Below the pieces are notes generated by a model that worked only from the letters and a program-made list of their open reading frames with translations, was not told where the DNA came from and ran no database searches. 14,398 nucleotides of DNA from JANNSX01 sp031403155 (GTDB lineage Bacteria; Pseudomonadota; Alphaproteobacteria; Rhizobiales; Hyphomicrobiaceae), in assembly GCA_031403155.1 (NCBI GenBank), contig JANNSX010000169.1:1-14398 (forward strand), read 5' to 3'. Within the stretch, counting starts at the first letter, position 1; each line of letters begins with the position of its first letter. The translations under genes were made by a program, and so were the position numbers. This document shows, piece by piece, positions 6,663 through 13,287 of this stretch.

Positions 6663-7481
6663 TTACTCTGCGATGGTAGCTGCCTGCATGGCAAGCTCTG
6701 GTTGCGAGCCGCGTGCTGTTTCCTCCCGCGCGTGGTGTGGAAGGCGCGCCGGCGTGGTTGAATGCAGCCACTGCCCGACGAACCGGTCGAGCCAGCTCAT
6801 GACGCCCCCGCCATGCAGCATGTGGCCCGCGAGCTGCGCCTCGCGCGACTGCGCGCCCTTCAGTCCAAGACGCCAGGACGCGTCATAGGTCCAACGTGCA
6901 ACAAGGGCGTAGGTGATCTCGGGGTGAAACTGGACGCCGAGCGCCGCCTTGCCGTAGGCCATCGCCTGGTTGGCGAACGTCGGGCCTTCGGCAAGCACCA
7001 CGCCACCTGAGGGAATCTCGAAGCCCTCGCGGTGCCAGTGGTAGACCTTGTCCGGCCAGGGGCCATATACCCTGCCGGCGTCGGTCGGCGTCACGGGACA
7101 ATAGCCGACCTCGACCCATTCCTCCGGATGACAGCCGACACACGCGCCCAGGTGCCTGGCGAGCATCTGCGCACCCAGACACACGCCGAGGAACGGCCGC
7201 TCCTCCTTCAGCGCGACGCCGATCCAGTCGATTTCCGTCTTGATGTAATCGTCCGGATCGTTGGCGCTCATCGGCCCGCCGAAGATGACGGCGCCTGCAT
7301 GGTGCTTCAGGGTTGCCGGTAGCTTATCGCCGAAGCGCGGTTTGCGGACGTCGAGCACATGCCCCCGTGCGCGCAGCACCTGCCCGATGCGTCCGGGCGA
7401 CGAGTCGGTGCCGTGTAGGACGATGAGCACGGGAAGCGGCTCGGTGCCCGCGTTCGACTTGCCTGCCATGCGCCCCGTCAT
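6663..7481 (-). CDS. class I glutamine amidotransferase-like protein (GMP synthase GATase domain type)
   Basis: This 272-aa protein has a complete class I amidotransferase triad: C101 in the nucleophile elbow FLGVCLGAQ, and H186 with E188 in GVQFHPE. An oxyanion-type glycine turn (FGGPMS) sits at about 67-72. It resembles the stand-alone proteins related to the GuaA glutaminase domain, which may hydrolyse glutamine or gamma-glutamyl compounds. No synthetase domain is fused to it, and the substrate is unknown. A C-terminal tail of about 60 residues after the catalytic domain is poorly conserved in appearance. Its ATG at 7481 overlaps the stop codon of the upstream dehydrogenase gene by 4 bp, with AGGG just upstream, so the two are co-translated. 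A later in-frame ATG (7469) is possible but less likely. Confidence 0.82.
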   Translation of the reverse strand: MTGRMAGKSNAGTEPLPVLIVLHGTDSSPGRIGQVLRARGHVLDVRKPRFGDKLPATLKHHAGAVIFGGPMSANDPDDYIKTEIDWIGVALKEERPFLGVCLGAQMLARHLGACVGCHPEEWVEVGYCPVTPTDAGRVYGPWPDKVYHWHREGFEIPSGGVVLAEGPTFANQAMAYGKAALGVQFHPEITYALVARWTYDASWRLGLKGAQSREAQLAGHMLHGGGVMSWLDRFVGQWLHSTTPARLPHHAREETARGSQPELAMQAATIAE

Positions 7482-8341
7482 TCGTTACCCTGCCTTCGCC
7501 GCAACAGCCAGCTCACGATCGGCACCAGGATGACATGAGGTGTCAACCGCATGGCGAGCGCCAACACCCTGTCGATCAGCCGGGGATAAACGACCGTCAG
7601 ACCCAATCGATGCCCCCGATAGCCCGAACGTGCGACTCGCTCGGGATCGACTATACTGAGGACCTTCAGATAGTAGGAGCGATCGGACCGCATGGCGGCG
7701 TGAAAACCTGTCGCGACAGGCCCGGGAGCCACAACCGACACCTTGACGCCCCGGCCTCGGATTTCCCAAGCGAGCGCCTCGGTGAGCGAGATGACATAGG
7801 CCTTGCTCGCGTAGTAGGCCGCCTGATGGGGTCCCGGCGCATAGCCGCCCAGCGACGCTACGTTGATGATCCCTCCCTCTCCGCGATCGAGCATTCCGGG
7901 CAGGATGGCATGGGTGAGCATCGTCAGAGCGCGCACGTTGAGGTCGGCAAGCCGGGCCAGCTCGACCACATCTTGCGTCGAGAATTCGCCGGCAAGCCCG
8001 ATGCCTGCATTGTTTACGAGAAGGCCGGCAACCGCGCCATTGGCCGCGAGCCAAGCCAGAATCCGAGCCGGCGCATCCGAAGTCGTCAAATCGAGTGCCA
8101 AGCTGTCGACCCGACGCCTGGATGCCGAGCTGATTTCGCGCGAGGCCTCGTCGAGTGAAACCTGTTGACGTGCGATCAGCAGGATATCGTGCCCGTTTCG
8201 CGCAAGCTCGTGGGCGAAAGCCTTACCGATACCGTTGCTGCCGCCCGTGACGATGGCCACGGACCGCAGCCTAGGCTGACCGGACGCTGGGGATGCCGGC
8301 TGCCAGCGCCGGCGCCGCCAAGCTTCGAGCATGCGAGCCAT
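7478..8341 (-). CDS. SDR family NAD(P)-dependent oxidoreductase
   Basis: This is a 287-aa classical short-chain dehydrogenase. The Rossmann coenzyme motif TGGSNGIG is at 32-39, NNAG at 110-113, and the active site comprises N135, S163, Y176 and K180 (YYASK). The sequence resembles the DltE/YqjQ-type SDR group (COG0300). An N-terminal basic stretch of about 25 residues precedes the fold, and the last 30 residues contain a hydrophobic helix (VILVPIVSWLL) ending in arginines, hinting at membrane association. The substrate cannot be assigned. The ATG at 8341 has AGAGGGG a few bases upstream. It is the first gene of a two-gene unit with the amidotransferase at 6663-7481 and diverges from the small ORF at 8524. 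Confidence 0.85.
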   Translation of the reverse strand: MARMLEAWRRRRWQPASPASGQPRLRSVAIVTGGSNGIGKAFAHELARNGHDILLIARQQVSLDEASREISSASRRRVDSLALDLTTSDAPARILAWLAANGAVAGLLVNNAGIGLAGEFSTQDVVELARLADLNVRALTMLTHAILPGMLDRGEGGIINVASLGGYAPGPHQAAYYASKAYVISLTEALAWEIRGRGVKVSVVAPGPVATGFHAAMRSDRSYYLKVLSIVDPERVARSGYRGHRLGLTVVYPRLIDRVLALAMRLTPHVILVPIVSWLLRRRQGNE

Positions 8342-8448
8342 CGATCCCCTCTCGAGCGGTCATGATCCCGGTCCATGCCCGTATCGGCCCCCTGTATCAA
8401 ACTGCTGCTTCTGCCGACAAGCACCACGCGACAGACAACGATCATCTC

Positions 8449-8490
8449 TTGCATTGATCCTGTTTTGTTCTATTTTGTTCTCATACGTTC
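8449..8490 (+). promoter_or_regulatory. promoter-like region with three GTTC words in 10-bp phase
   Basis: GTTC occurs at 8467-8470, 8477-8480 and 8487-8490, exactly one helical turn apart, inside near-identical 10-mers (TTTTGTTCTA, TTTTGTTCTC). A possible promoter, TTGCAT (8449-8454) with TATTTT (8471-8476) after 16 nt, overlaps the first two words. The spacing is N6, not the N7 of the alphaproteobacterial LexA box, so SOS control is not claimed. It lies between two divergent genes. Confidence 0.4.
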
Positions 8491-8523
8491 CTCTGATTCG
8501 CCCACCCCCGAAGAGGTTGCCCC

Positions 8524-8664
8524 ATGACAGTCATCGTCCAACGCCCTGGAGAGACGCCCGAAACCTATGAGCGCTTCGCGCTTCCCGAGCATGCGCATGC
8601 ATGTCGTGACATGCTCATCCGCAGCGAGCCGTTCTGGTGCGTTTGGCTCGACAACCGGATCTGA
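8524..8664 (+). CDS. small hypothetical protein, 46 aa
   Basis: I do not recognise this ORF. It starts at ATG 8524 with AAGAGG about 7-8 nt upstream and ends at TGA 8664. The product begins MTVIVQRPGETPETYERF and ends FWCVWLDNRI; it has two histidines and two cysteines and no signal peptide or membrane segment. Support comes from the good ribosome binding site, a possible promoter upstream, and a strong hairpin 16 nt after the stop. Codon use resembles the neighbours. It could be a genuine small gene or a chance ORF in a 507-bp gap between larger genes. Confidence 0.5.
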   Translation: MTVIVQRPGETPETYERFALPEHAHACRDMLIRSEPFWCVWLDNRI

Positions 8665-8679
8665 TCCCGTCCGCTCAGG

Positions 8680-8706
8680 CGAGGGGGCTGGGTTTCAGCT
8701 CCCTCG
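8680..8706 (+). terminator. terminator-like hairpin after the small ORF
   Basis: CGAGGGGGCTG (8680-8690) and CAGCTCCCTCG (8696-8706) pair over 11 bp with one G-U pair and a GGTTT loop. No U-run follows. The position, just after a short gene and before the kinase leader, suits a transcription end. Confidence 0.5.
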
Positions 8707-8749
8707 TCCGGCCGGGACATTTACGAGTTGCTAATCGTCCGTAGTAAAA

Positions 8750-8843
8750 TTGAAGGGCATTTCAACGCTCCGCTTAGGCCGGAGTTCAGCCCAGTTTGAT
8801 AGCCTTGGCTGAAGACCGGCCGCACAATGCAAGGCCGGTGGAG
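8750..8843 (+). promoter_or_regulatory. structured leader with consecutive hairpins ending at the kinase ribosome binding site
   Basis: In order there are TTGAA/TTCAA (8750-8754/8761-8765), CTCCG/CGGAG (8768-8772/8780-8784), TTCAGCC/GGCTGAA (8785-8791/8807-8813) and ACCGGCC/GGCCGGT (8815-8821/8833-8839). They are separated by only 0-2 nt. The last stem ends one base before GGAG (8840-8843), the binding site for the ATG at 8849. A TAAAAT at 8745-8750 could be the -10 box. This arrangement could tune translation of the kinase. Confidence 0.45.
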
Positions 8844-8848
8844 TAGCC

Positions 8849-10279
8849 ATGGGTGAGCCGTCAAACGTAATCGTGCTCGGTACACGCGACGTGCCGCAGG
8901 CTAGTGCTATGCATGGCGGCCAGCCGGCAAGCGATGCGGTTGTGACGCAGACTGAAAGTCCGGCTCGGGCGCCGGTGCGCAAGCGCAAGTTGGCCCTGCT
9001 CGGCAGCTGGCAGACGGACATTGCCCTGGACCGGCTGGTGCAGTGCTCGAGCGGCTATTGTGAGCTGCATGGCGCGTCCCGCGAGGAGGTGCTGGTTCCC
9101 TTCGAGCAATGGGTCGATCAATTCGTGCACCCTGATTGCCAGGCCGCGATGCGTGAATGCTATCGCGATGCGGTCGCGAACGGGTCGAGCTATGACCTCG
9201 AGTATCGCATCGTCCGCCCAGATGGCAGCTGTGTCGACGTCGTCGAGAAGGGCGTGCCGGAGTTCGACAGCCTGGGTACGATCATCAAATTCGCCGGCAC
9301 GCTCCAGGACATCACCGACGTTAAGGCAACGGAAGCCGCACTCCGCCAGAGCTACGAGCTGCTCGAGCATCGCGTCGACGAGCGGACCGCCAAGCTCAAG
9401 TCGGAAATTCTGCAACGCCGGCAGACCGAGCGTGCGGTCATGGAGGCCAAGGTTTCGGCGGAACTCGCCGAGCGCGTGGCGCGACAGGCCGCCGCCGACG
9501 CCGAGCGGGCGCTGCGGAGCAAAACCGACTTCCTGACCAACATGAGCCACGAGCTGCGCACGCCGATGAACAGCATCATCGGGCTGGCCGGCATTCTCAT
9601 CGAAACGAAGCTCGATCCCGAGCAGCGCCTGTTCGTCGAAACCATCCAGCAGTCCGGCCGGACATTGCTGGCCATGATCAACGATGTTCTCGATGCCGCG
9701 AAATTCGAGGCCGGCCATCTGGACCTCGACCCGACACCGGGGAACATCGAAGCCGTGCTCGGCGGCGTCGTCGCCCTGCTCACGCCGGTCGCTCGCCGCA
9801 AGTCGATCGAGCTCAAGCTGGTCGCCGATCCGAAGCTGCCGGCCACCATTATGTTCGACCAGCTTCGCCTGCGCCAAGTGCTGATCAATCTTATCGGCAA
9901 TGCCGTGAAGTTCACGGACGAGGGCAGTGTCATCGTCGAGGCTCATCGCATTGGCGTTTCGGCGGGCTATGTCGAGGTGACCTTTGCCGTCGCCGACACA
10001 GGCATCGGCATTTCGATGGATGCCCAGAAGCGGCTGTTCCAGAAATTCGTGCAAGCCGATGCGTCGATGACGCGGCGCTATGGCGGCACCGGTCTCGGGC
10101 TCGCCATTGCACAGGACGTCGTCCGCAAGATGGGCGGCGAGATCAGGATCATGAGCGAGCTCGGTAGCGGCACGACCTGCTCGTTCACGCTCAATCTGCC
10201 GGTGCACGACACCGGCCGCTACGGCGGCTCGGCCGATGTGGCAGGCGGAAACGACAGGCGTATGGAGGTGTTGAAGTGA
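8849..10279 (+). CDS. PAS domain-containing sensor histidine kinase
   Basis: This 476-aa kinase is ordered as follows: variable N-terminus (1-48), a PAS fold (about 50-155, ending FAGTLQDITDVKATE, typical of PAS-PAC), a coiled-coil linker (about 160-225), a HisKA dimerisation domain with phospho-acceptor H234 in NMSHELRTPMN, and a HATPase domain. The HATPase domain has N-box N347/N351 (NLIGNAVKF), G1 DTGIGIS (383-389), F-box LFQKFVQAD and G2 GGTGLGLAI (412-420). All catalytic motifs are intact. No transmembrane segment is visible, so it should sense a cytoplasmic signal through PAS. GGAG five nt before the ATG at 8849 sets the start. The motifs resemble hybrid kinases (BarA/ArcB class), but the receiver is a separate protein encoded immediately downstream with a 4-bp overlap. 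Confidence 0.93.
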   Translation: MGEPSNVIVLGTRDVPQASAMHGGQPASDAVVTQTESPARAPVRKRKLALLGSWQTDIALDRLVQCSSGYCELHGASREEVLVPFEQWVDQFVHPDCQAAMRECYRDAVANGSSYDLEYRIVRPDGSCVDVVEKGVPEFDSLGTIIKFAGTLQDITDVKATEAALRQSYELLEHRVDERTAKLKSEILQRRQTERAVMEAKVSAELAERVARQAAADAERALRSKTDFLTNMSHELRTPMNSIIGLAGILIETKLDPEQRLFVETIQQSGRTLLAMINDVLDAAKFEAGHLDLDPTPGNIEAVLGGVVALLTPVARRKSIELKLVADPKLPATIMFDQLRLRQVLINLIGNAVKFTDEGSVIVEAHRIGVSAGYVEVTFAVADTGIGISMDAQKRLFQKFVQADASMTRRYGGTGLGLAIAQDVVRKMGGEIRIMSELGSGTTCSFTLNLPVHDTGRYGGSADVAGGNDRRMEVLK

Positions 10280-10659
10280 GCGCGCCCAAATCACTGAGCA
10301 TCTTGCTCGTTGAGGACAACATCGCCAACCAGCTCGTCGCCAAGGCCTACCTGACGAGGGCCGGCCACCGCGTCGATGTGGCTTCGACAGCGATCGAGGC
10401 CATGAACCTGCTGGTCGACGGCCGCCACGATCTCGTGCTGATGGATCTGCAGATGCCCGGCATCGACGGCCTGGAATGCACACGCCTGATACGGACCGGC
10501 CGGCACAATACCGTAGTTCCAATCTTTGCCATGACCGCCAATGTGCTGAAGCGCGACGAGCGGCGTTGCCTGGAGGCCGGCATGAACGGTTTCTTCGCCA
10601 AACCGATCCAGTGGGACGAATTGTTGTTCCAGGTCGGCCGCGTGGCTGAAGCAGCATAG
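10276..10659 (+). CDS. single-domain response regulator (CheY-like receiver)
   Basis: This 127-aa protein is a receiver domain and nothing else. The acidic pair is E13/D14, the phosphorylation site is D57 in LVLMDLQMPG, the switch threonine is T87 in AMTAN, and the conserved lysine is K109 in FAKP. With no output domain it must act by protein contact or as a phosphorelay intermediate. The start is GTG at 10276, overlapping the kinase stop as GTGA, with GGAGGTG just upstream (10264-10270). Overlap and order make the kinase its partner. The next step of the pathway (a histidine phosphotransferase or an output protein) is not in the window. Confidence 0.92.
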   Translation: MSAPKSLSILLVEDNIANQLVAKAYLTRAGHRVDVASTAIEAMNLLVDGRHDLVLMDLQMPGIDGLECTRLIRTGRHNTVVPIFAMTANVLKRDERRCLEAGMNGFFAKPIQWDELLFQVGRVAEAA

Positions 10660-10707
10660 AAAAACCTCCGCGCTTTCCCCTGGACTTGCATTTCCCTAGG
10701 GTATTTC

Positions 10708-10750
10708 GTGCTTCTTTTCGGAAAACCGCTTCGCACTTTTCCGGAAGCAC
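10708..10750. repeat. 43-bp palindromic intergenic repeat of rhizobial type
   Basis: Arms GTGCTTC (10708-10714) and GAAGCAC (10744-10750) enclose a core containing TTTTCGGAAAACCGCTTCGC, a motif I recognise from dispersed intergenic palindromes of Hyphomicrobiales. It lies 48 nt after the response regulator stop and may also end that transcript. Only one clear copy is seen in this window. Confidence 0.55.
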
Positions 10751-10777
10751 TCTAGCCTCCCGATGCGCGCGACATAC

Positions 10778-10784
10778 GGGAGGG
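10778..10784 (+). promoter_or_regulatory. ribosome binding site pointing to a CTG start
   Basis: GGGAGGG lies 4 nt before CTG at 10789. The next in-frame starts, GTG at 10816 and ATG at 10831, have no such sequence upstream. Confidence 0.5.
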
Positions 10785-10788
10785 CAAC

Positions 10789-12144
10789 CTGTCCACTCTG
10801 CTCATCAAGAATGCGGTGACGCTCGTCACCATGAACGGCACGCGCCGGGAGATCGCCGGCGGCGGGCTGCTTGCGCGCGATGGCGTGATCGAGCGGGTGG
10901 GGACGACCAACGACTTGCCGGCGACGGCCGACGAGGTGATCGACGCCTCGGGTGCCGTGGTATTGCCCGGCCTCGTCAATACGCACCACCACATGTACCA
11001 AAGTCTCACCCGCGTGGTGCCGGCGGGCCAGGATGAGCGCCTGTTCGGCTGGCTGAAGTCCCTCTATCCGATCTGGGCCCGCATGGGCCCCGAGCACATC
11101 AGAGTCTCGACGCTGACGGCGTTGGCAGAGCTCGCGCTCTCGGGCTGCACGACAGCAGCCGACCATCTCTATCTCTTTCCAAACGGCGCCCGCCTCGACG
11201 ACGAGATCGAGGCCGCACGCGAGATCGGCCTGCGCTTCCATGCCTGCCGCGGCTCCATGAGCAAGGGCGAGAGCCTGGGCGGGTTGCCGCCGGACAGCAT
11301 CGTCGAGAAGGAGCCGGCGATCCTCGCCGACTGCCGGCGGATCATCGAGACCTATCATGATCCCTCGCCCCGCTCGATGCTGCGCGTTGCGCTGGCGCCC
11401 TGCACGCCCTTCACCGTCAGCGACTCCCTGATGCGCGAATCGGCTGCCATGGCGCGCAGCTATGGCGTGATGCTGCACACGCACACAGCCGAGAACACCG
11501 AGGATGTCGTCTATTGCCGCGAAGCGCTCGGCTGCACGCCGGTCGAGCATGTCGAGCGGCTCGGCTGGCTTGGTCGCGACACCTGGCACGCGCACTGCGT
11601 CGAGTTGGGCGAGGCCGGGATCACCGCTTTCGCCCGCACACATTCCGGCGTCGCGCATTGTCCGTCTTCGAATATGCGGCTCGCCTCGGGCATTCCGCCC
11701 ATTCGCAAACTCCTCGACAACGGTATCGCCGTCGGTCTCGGTGTCGATGGCTCGGCCTCGAACGACAGCGGCGATCTTCTTGCCGAGGCAAGGCTCGCGA
11801 TGTTGCTGCAGCGCGTAGGCGGCGATCCCAAAGCCCTTCGAGCACGCGAGGCGCTCGAGCTCGCCACGCGCGGCGGTGCGCGTGTGCTCGGCCGCGAGGA
11901 TGCGATCGGCCAGCTTGCACCCGGTTACGCCGCCGACATCGCCATCTTTCCCGTCGATGGCCTCGCGCATGCCGGTGCGGGCTGGGACCCGGTTGCGTCA
12001 CTCGTCTTCTGCGCTCCGGTCAAGGCGAGCCATACGATCGTCAACGGCCGCGTCATCGTGCGCGACGGACATCTGACGACCGTCGATCTGAGGCGCGTGG
12101 TCACAAGACACAATGAGCTCGCGCGAGGGCTCGCGAACGGATGA
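10789..12144 (+). CDS. amidohydrolase, 8-oxoguanine deaminase / hydroxydechloroatrazine ethylaminohydrolase type
   Basis: This 451-aa metal-dependent hydrolase is of the COG0402 deaminase family, which hydrolytically deaminates purine- or triazine-type rings in the cytoplasm. Visible metal and catalytic residues are H66 and H68 in NTHHHMYQ, H230/H232 with E235 in LHTHTAEN, H267/H269 in WHAHC, and D320 in GVDGSASND, which together cover the TIM-barrel centre. 8-oxoguanine deaminase is the best guess from overall resemblance; guanine, cytosine or triazine deaminase are alternatives. I place the start at CTG 10789, because the N-terminal strand STLLIKNAVTLVTMNG is conserved in the family and a strong GGGAGGG sits at 10778-10784. 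Starting at GTG 10816 would remove that strand. It converges on the nucleoside-binding protein gene, which supports a purine role. Confidence 0.85.
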   Translation: MSTLLIKNAVTLVTMNGTRREIAGGGLLARDGVIERVGTTNDLPATADEVIDASGAVVLPGLVNTHHHMYQSLTRVVPAGQDERLFGWLKSLYPIWARMGPEHIRVSTLTALAELALSGCTTAADHLYLFPNGARLDDEIEAAREIGLRFHACRGSMSKGESLGGLPPDSIVEKEPAILADCRRIIETYHDPSPRSMLRVALAPCTPFTVSDSLMRESAAMARSYGVMLHTHTAENTEDVVYCREALGCTPVEHVERLGWLGRDTWHAHCVELGEAGITAFARTHSGVAHCPSSNMRLASGIPPIRKLLDNGIAVGLGVDGSASNDSGDLLAEARLAMLLQRVGGDPKALRAREALELATRGGARVLGREDAIGQLAPGYAADIAIFPVDGLAHAGAGWDPVASLVFCAPVKASHTIVNGRVIVRDGHLTTVDLRRVVTRHNELARGLANG

Positions 12145-12150
12145 GGGGAA

Positions 12151-12188
12151 AAGCAGAAGGGCGACCCGAAGGCCGCCCTCGCATGCTT
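12151..12188. terminator. bidirectional terminator between convergent genes
   Basis: AAGCA (12151-12155) and AGGGCG (12158-12163) pair with CGCCCT (12174-12179) and TGCTT (12184-12188). It lies 6 nt after the deaminase stop and 16 nt from the end of the convergent gene. On the minus strand the hairpin is followed by CTTTTCCCC, a short U-rich run, so it suits best the binding-protein gene. Confidence 0.6.
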
Positions 12189-12204
12189 CAAACGACCGAA
12201 GCGC

Positions 12205-13287
12205 TCATTTCGGCAGCTCGCCCTCGACGCCCTCGACGTAGAAGTTCATGCCGAGGAGATCGCCGTCCGGCGCCACGGCGCCGTCGGCCAGCCAGTCAGA
12301 GCCGTCCTGCTTCTTGATCGGGCCGGTGAAGGGATGGAGCGTACCGGCCTTGATGTCGGCAAGCGCCTTCTCGGCCATCGCGCGGACATCCGCCGGAACC
12401 TTCTCGTTGATCGCCGGCACGCCGACGAGGTCCTCTTTCAGGCCATTCCAGGTGTCGGTCGAGGTCCAGGTGCCGTCGAGCACGGCCTTGGTGCGGGCGA
12501 CGTAGTAGGGCGCCCAGTTGTCGACGATTGAGGTCAACACCACGTCCGGGCCGAAATGGGCCATGTCGGAGGCCTGGCCGACGGCCCACACACCGCGCTC
12601 CTGGGCGACCTTGATCGCAGCCGGGCTATCCGTGTGCTGCATGATGATGTCGGCGCCCTGGTCGATGAGGGCCTTGGCGGCGTCAGCCTCCTTACCCGGA
12701 TCGAACCAGGTCGAGACCCACACGACCTTGATCTTGATGTCGGGGTTGACCTTCTTCGCCGCGAGATAAGTGGCGTTGATCCCCATCACCACCTCGGGAA
12801 TCGGGAAGGAGGCGATGTAGCCGATGGTGTTCGACTTCGTCATCTTGCCCGCGATCAGGCCGACCACATGGCGGCCCTCGTAGAAGCGGGCGTTGTAGAT
12901 GGCGAGGTTGCCAGCCTTCTTGAAACCGGTCGCATGCTCGAACTTCACGTCAGGGAACCGCTCGGCGACCTTGAGCGTCGCGTTCATGAAGCCGAACGAG
13001 GTCGTGAAGATGAGGCCGTGACCGCTCTCGGCGAGCTGGGCGATGACGCGCTCGGCGTCGGGGCCTTCGGCGACGTTCTCGACGAAGGTCGTCTCGACCT
13101 TGTCGCCGAGCTCCTTCTTGATCGCCTCGAGCCCCTGATGATGCTGATAGGACCAGCCATGATCGCCGATCGGCCCAACATAGACGAAGCCGACCTTGAG
13201 CTTGTCGGCCGACGCCGCGCTGGTTGCAATCAGTAGACCCGCGCCGGCAGCCAGCGCGCCCAGTCCTCGTCTTGTCATCTGCACCAC
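12205..13287 (-). CDS. BMP family (PnrA/Med-like) ABC transporter substrate-binding protein
   Basis: This is a 360-aa periplasmic receptor of the basic membrane protein family, which binds nucleosides or purines for ABC import. The N-terminus MTRRGLGALAAGAGLL ending near ASA/DKLK is a signal peptide with a twin-arginine pair, compatible with Tat or Sec export; there is no lipobox cysteine. The mature protein opens KLKVGFVYVGPIGDHGWSYQHHQG, the family hallmark, and continues with FTTSFGFMNAT, GKMTKSNTIGYIASF and HTDSPAA. The start is probably GTG at 13287, with GGGAGG (13293-13298) five nt upstream; GTG 13284 and ATG 13278 are alternatives. Permease and ATPase genes are not adjacent in the window. 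The convergent deaminase suggests a purine ligand. Confidence 0.9.
   Translation of the reverse strand: MVQMTRRGLGALAAGAGLLIATSAASADKLKVGFVYVGPIGDHGWSYQHHQGLEAIKKELGDKVETTFVENVAEGPDAERVIAQLAESGHGLIFTTSFGFMNATLKVAERFPDVKFEHATGFKKAGNLAIYNARFYEGRHVVGLIAGKMTKSNTIGYIASFPIPEVVMGINATYLAAKKVNPDIKIKVVWVSTWFDPGKEADAAKALIDQGADIIMQHTDSPAAIKVAQERGVWAVGQASDMAHFGPDVVLTSIVDNWAPYYVARTKAVLDGTWTSTDTWNGLKEDLVGVPAINEKVPADVRAMAEKALADIKAGTLHPFTGPIKKQDGSDWLADGAVAPDGDLLGMNFYVEGVEGELPK

Noticed and set aside
8467..8490. LexA/SOS box
   Set aside because: The alphaproteobacterial consensus has seven bases between GTTC words; here there are six each time, and no SOS gene is adjacent.
8827..8856. Nine-codon upstream ORF overlapping the kinase start
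   Set aside because: Its ATG lies in the loop of the last leader hairpin with no ribosome binding site; too short to support.
8861..10750. 629-codon minus-strand ORF opposite the histidine kinase and response regulator
   Set aside because: The plus strand carries intact kinase and receiver motifs. The antisense frame is low-complexity and is a by-product of GC-rich codon use.
10696..11970. 424-codon minus-strand ORF opposite the deaminase
   Set aside because: Antisense to the metal-motif amidohydrolase, with no recognisable domain.
12556..13236. 226-codon plus-strand ORF opposite the BMP-family gene
   Set aside because: Shadow frame rich in D, G, R and L; the minus strand encodes the real receptor.
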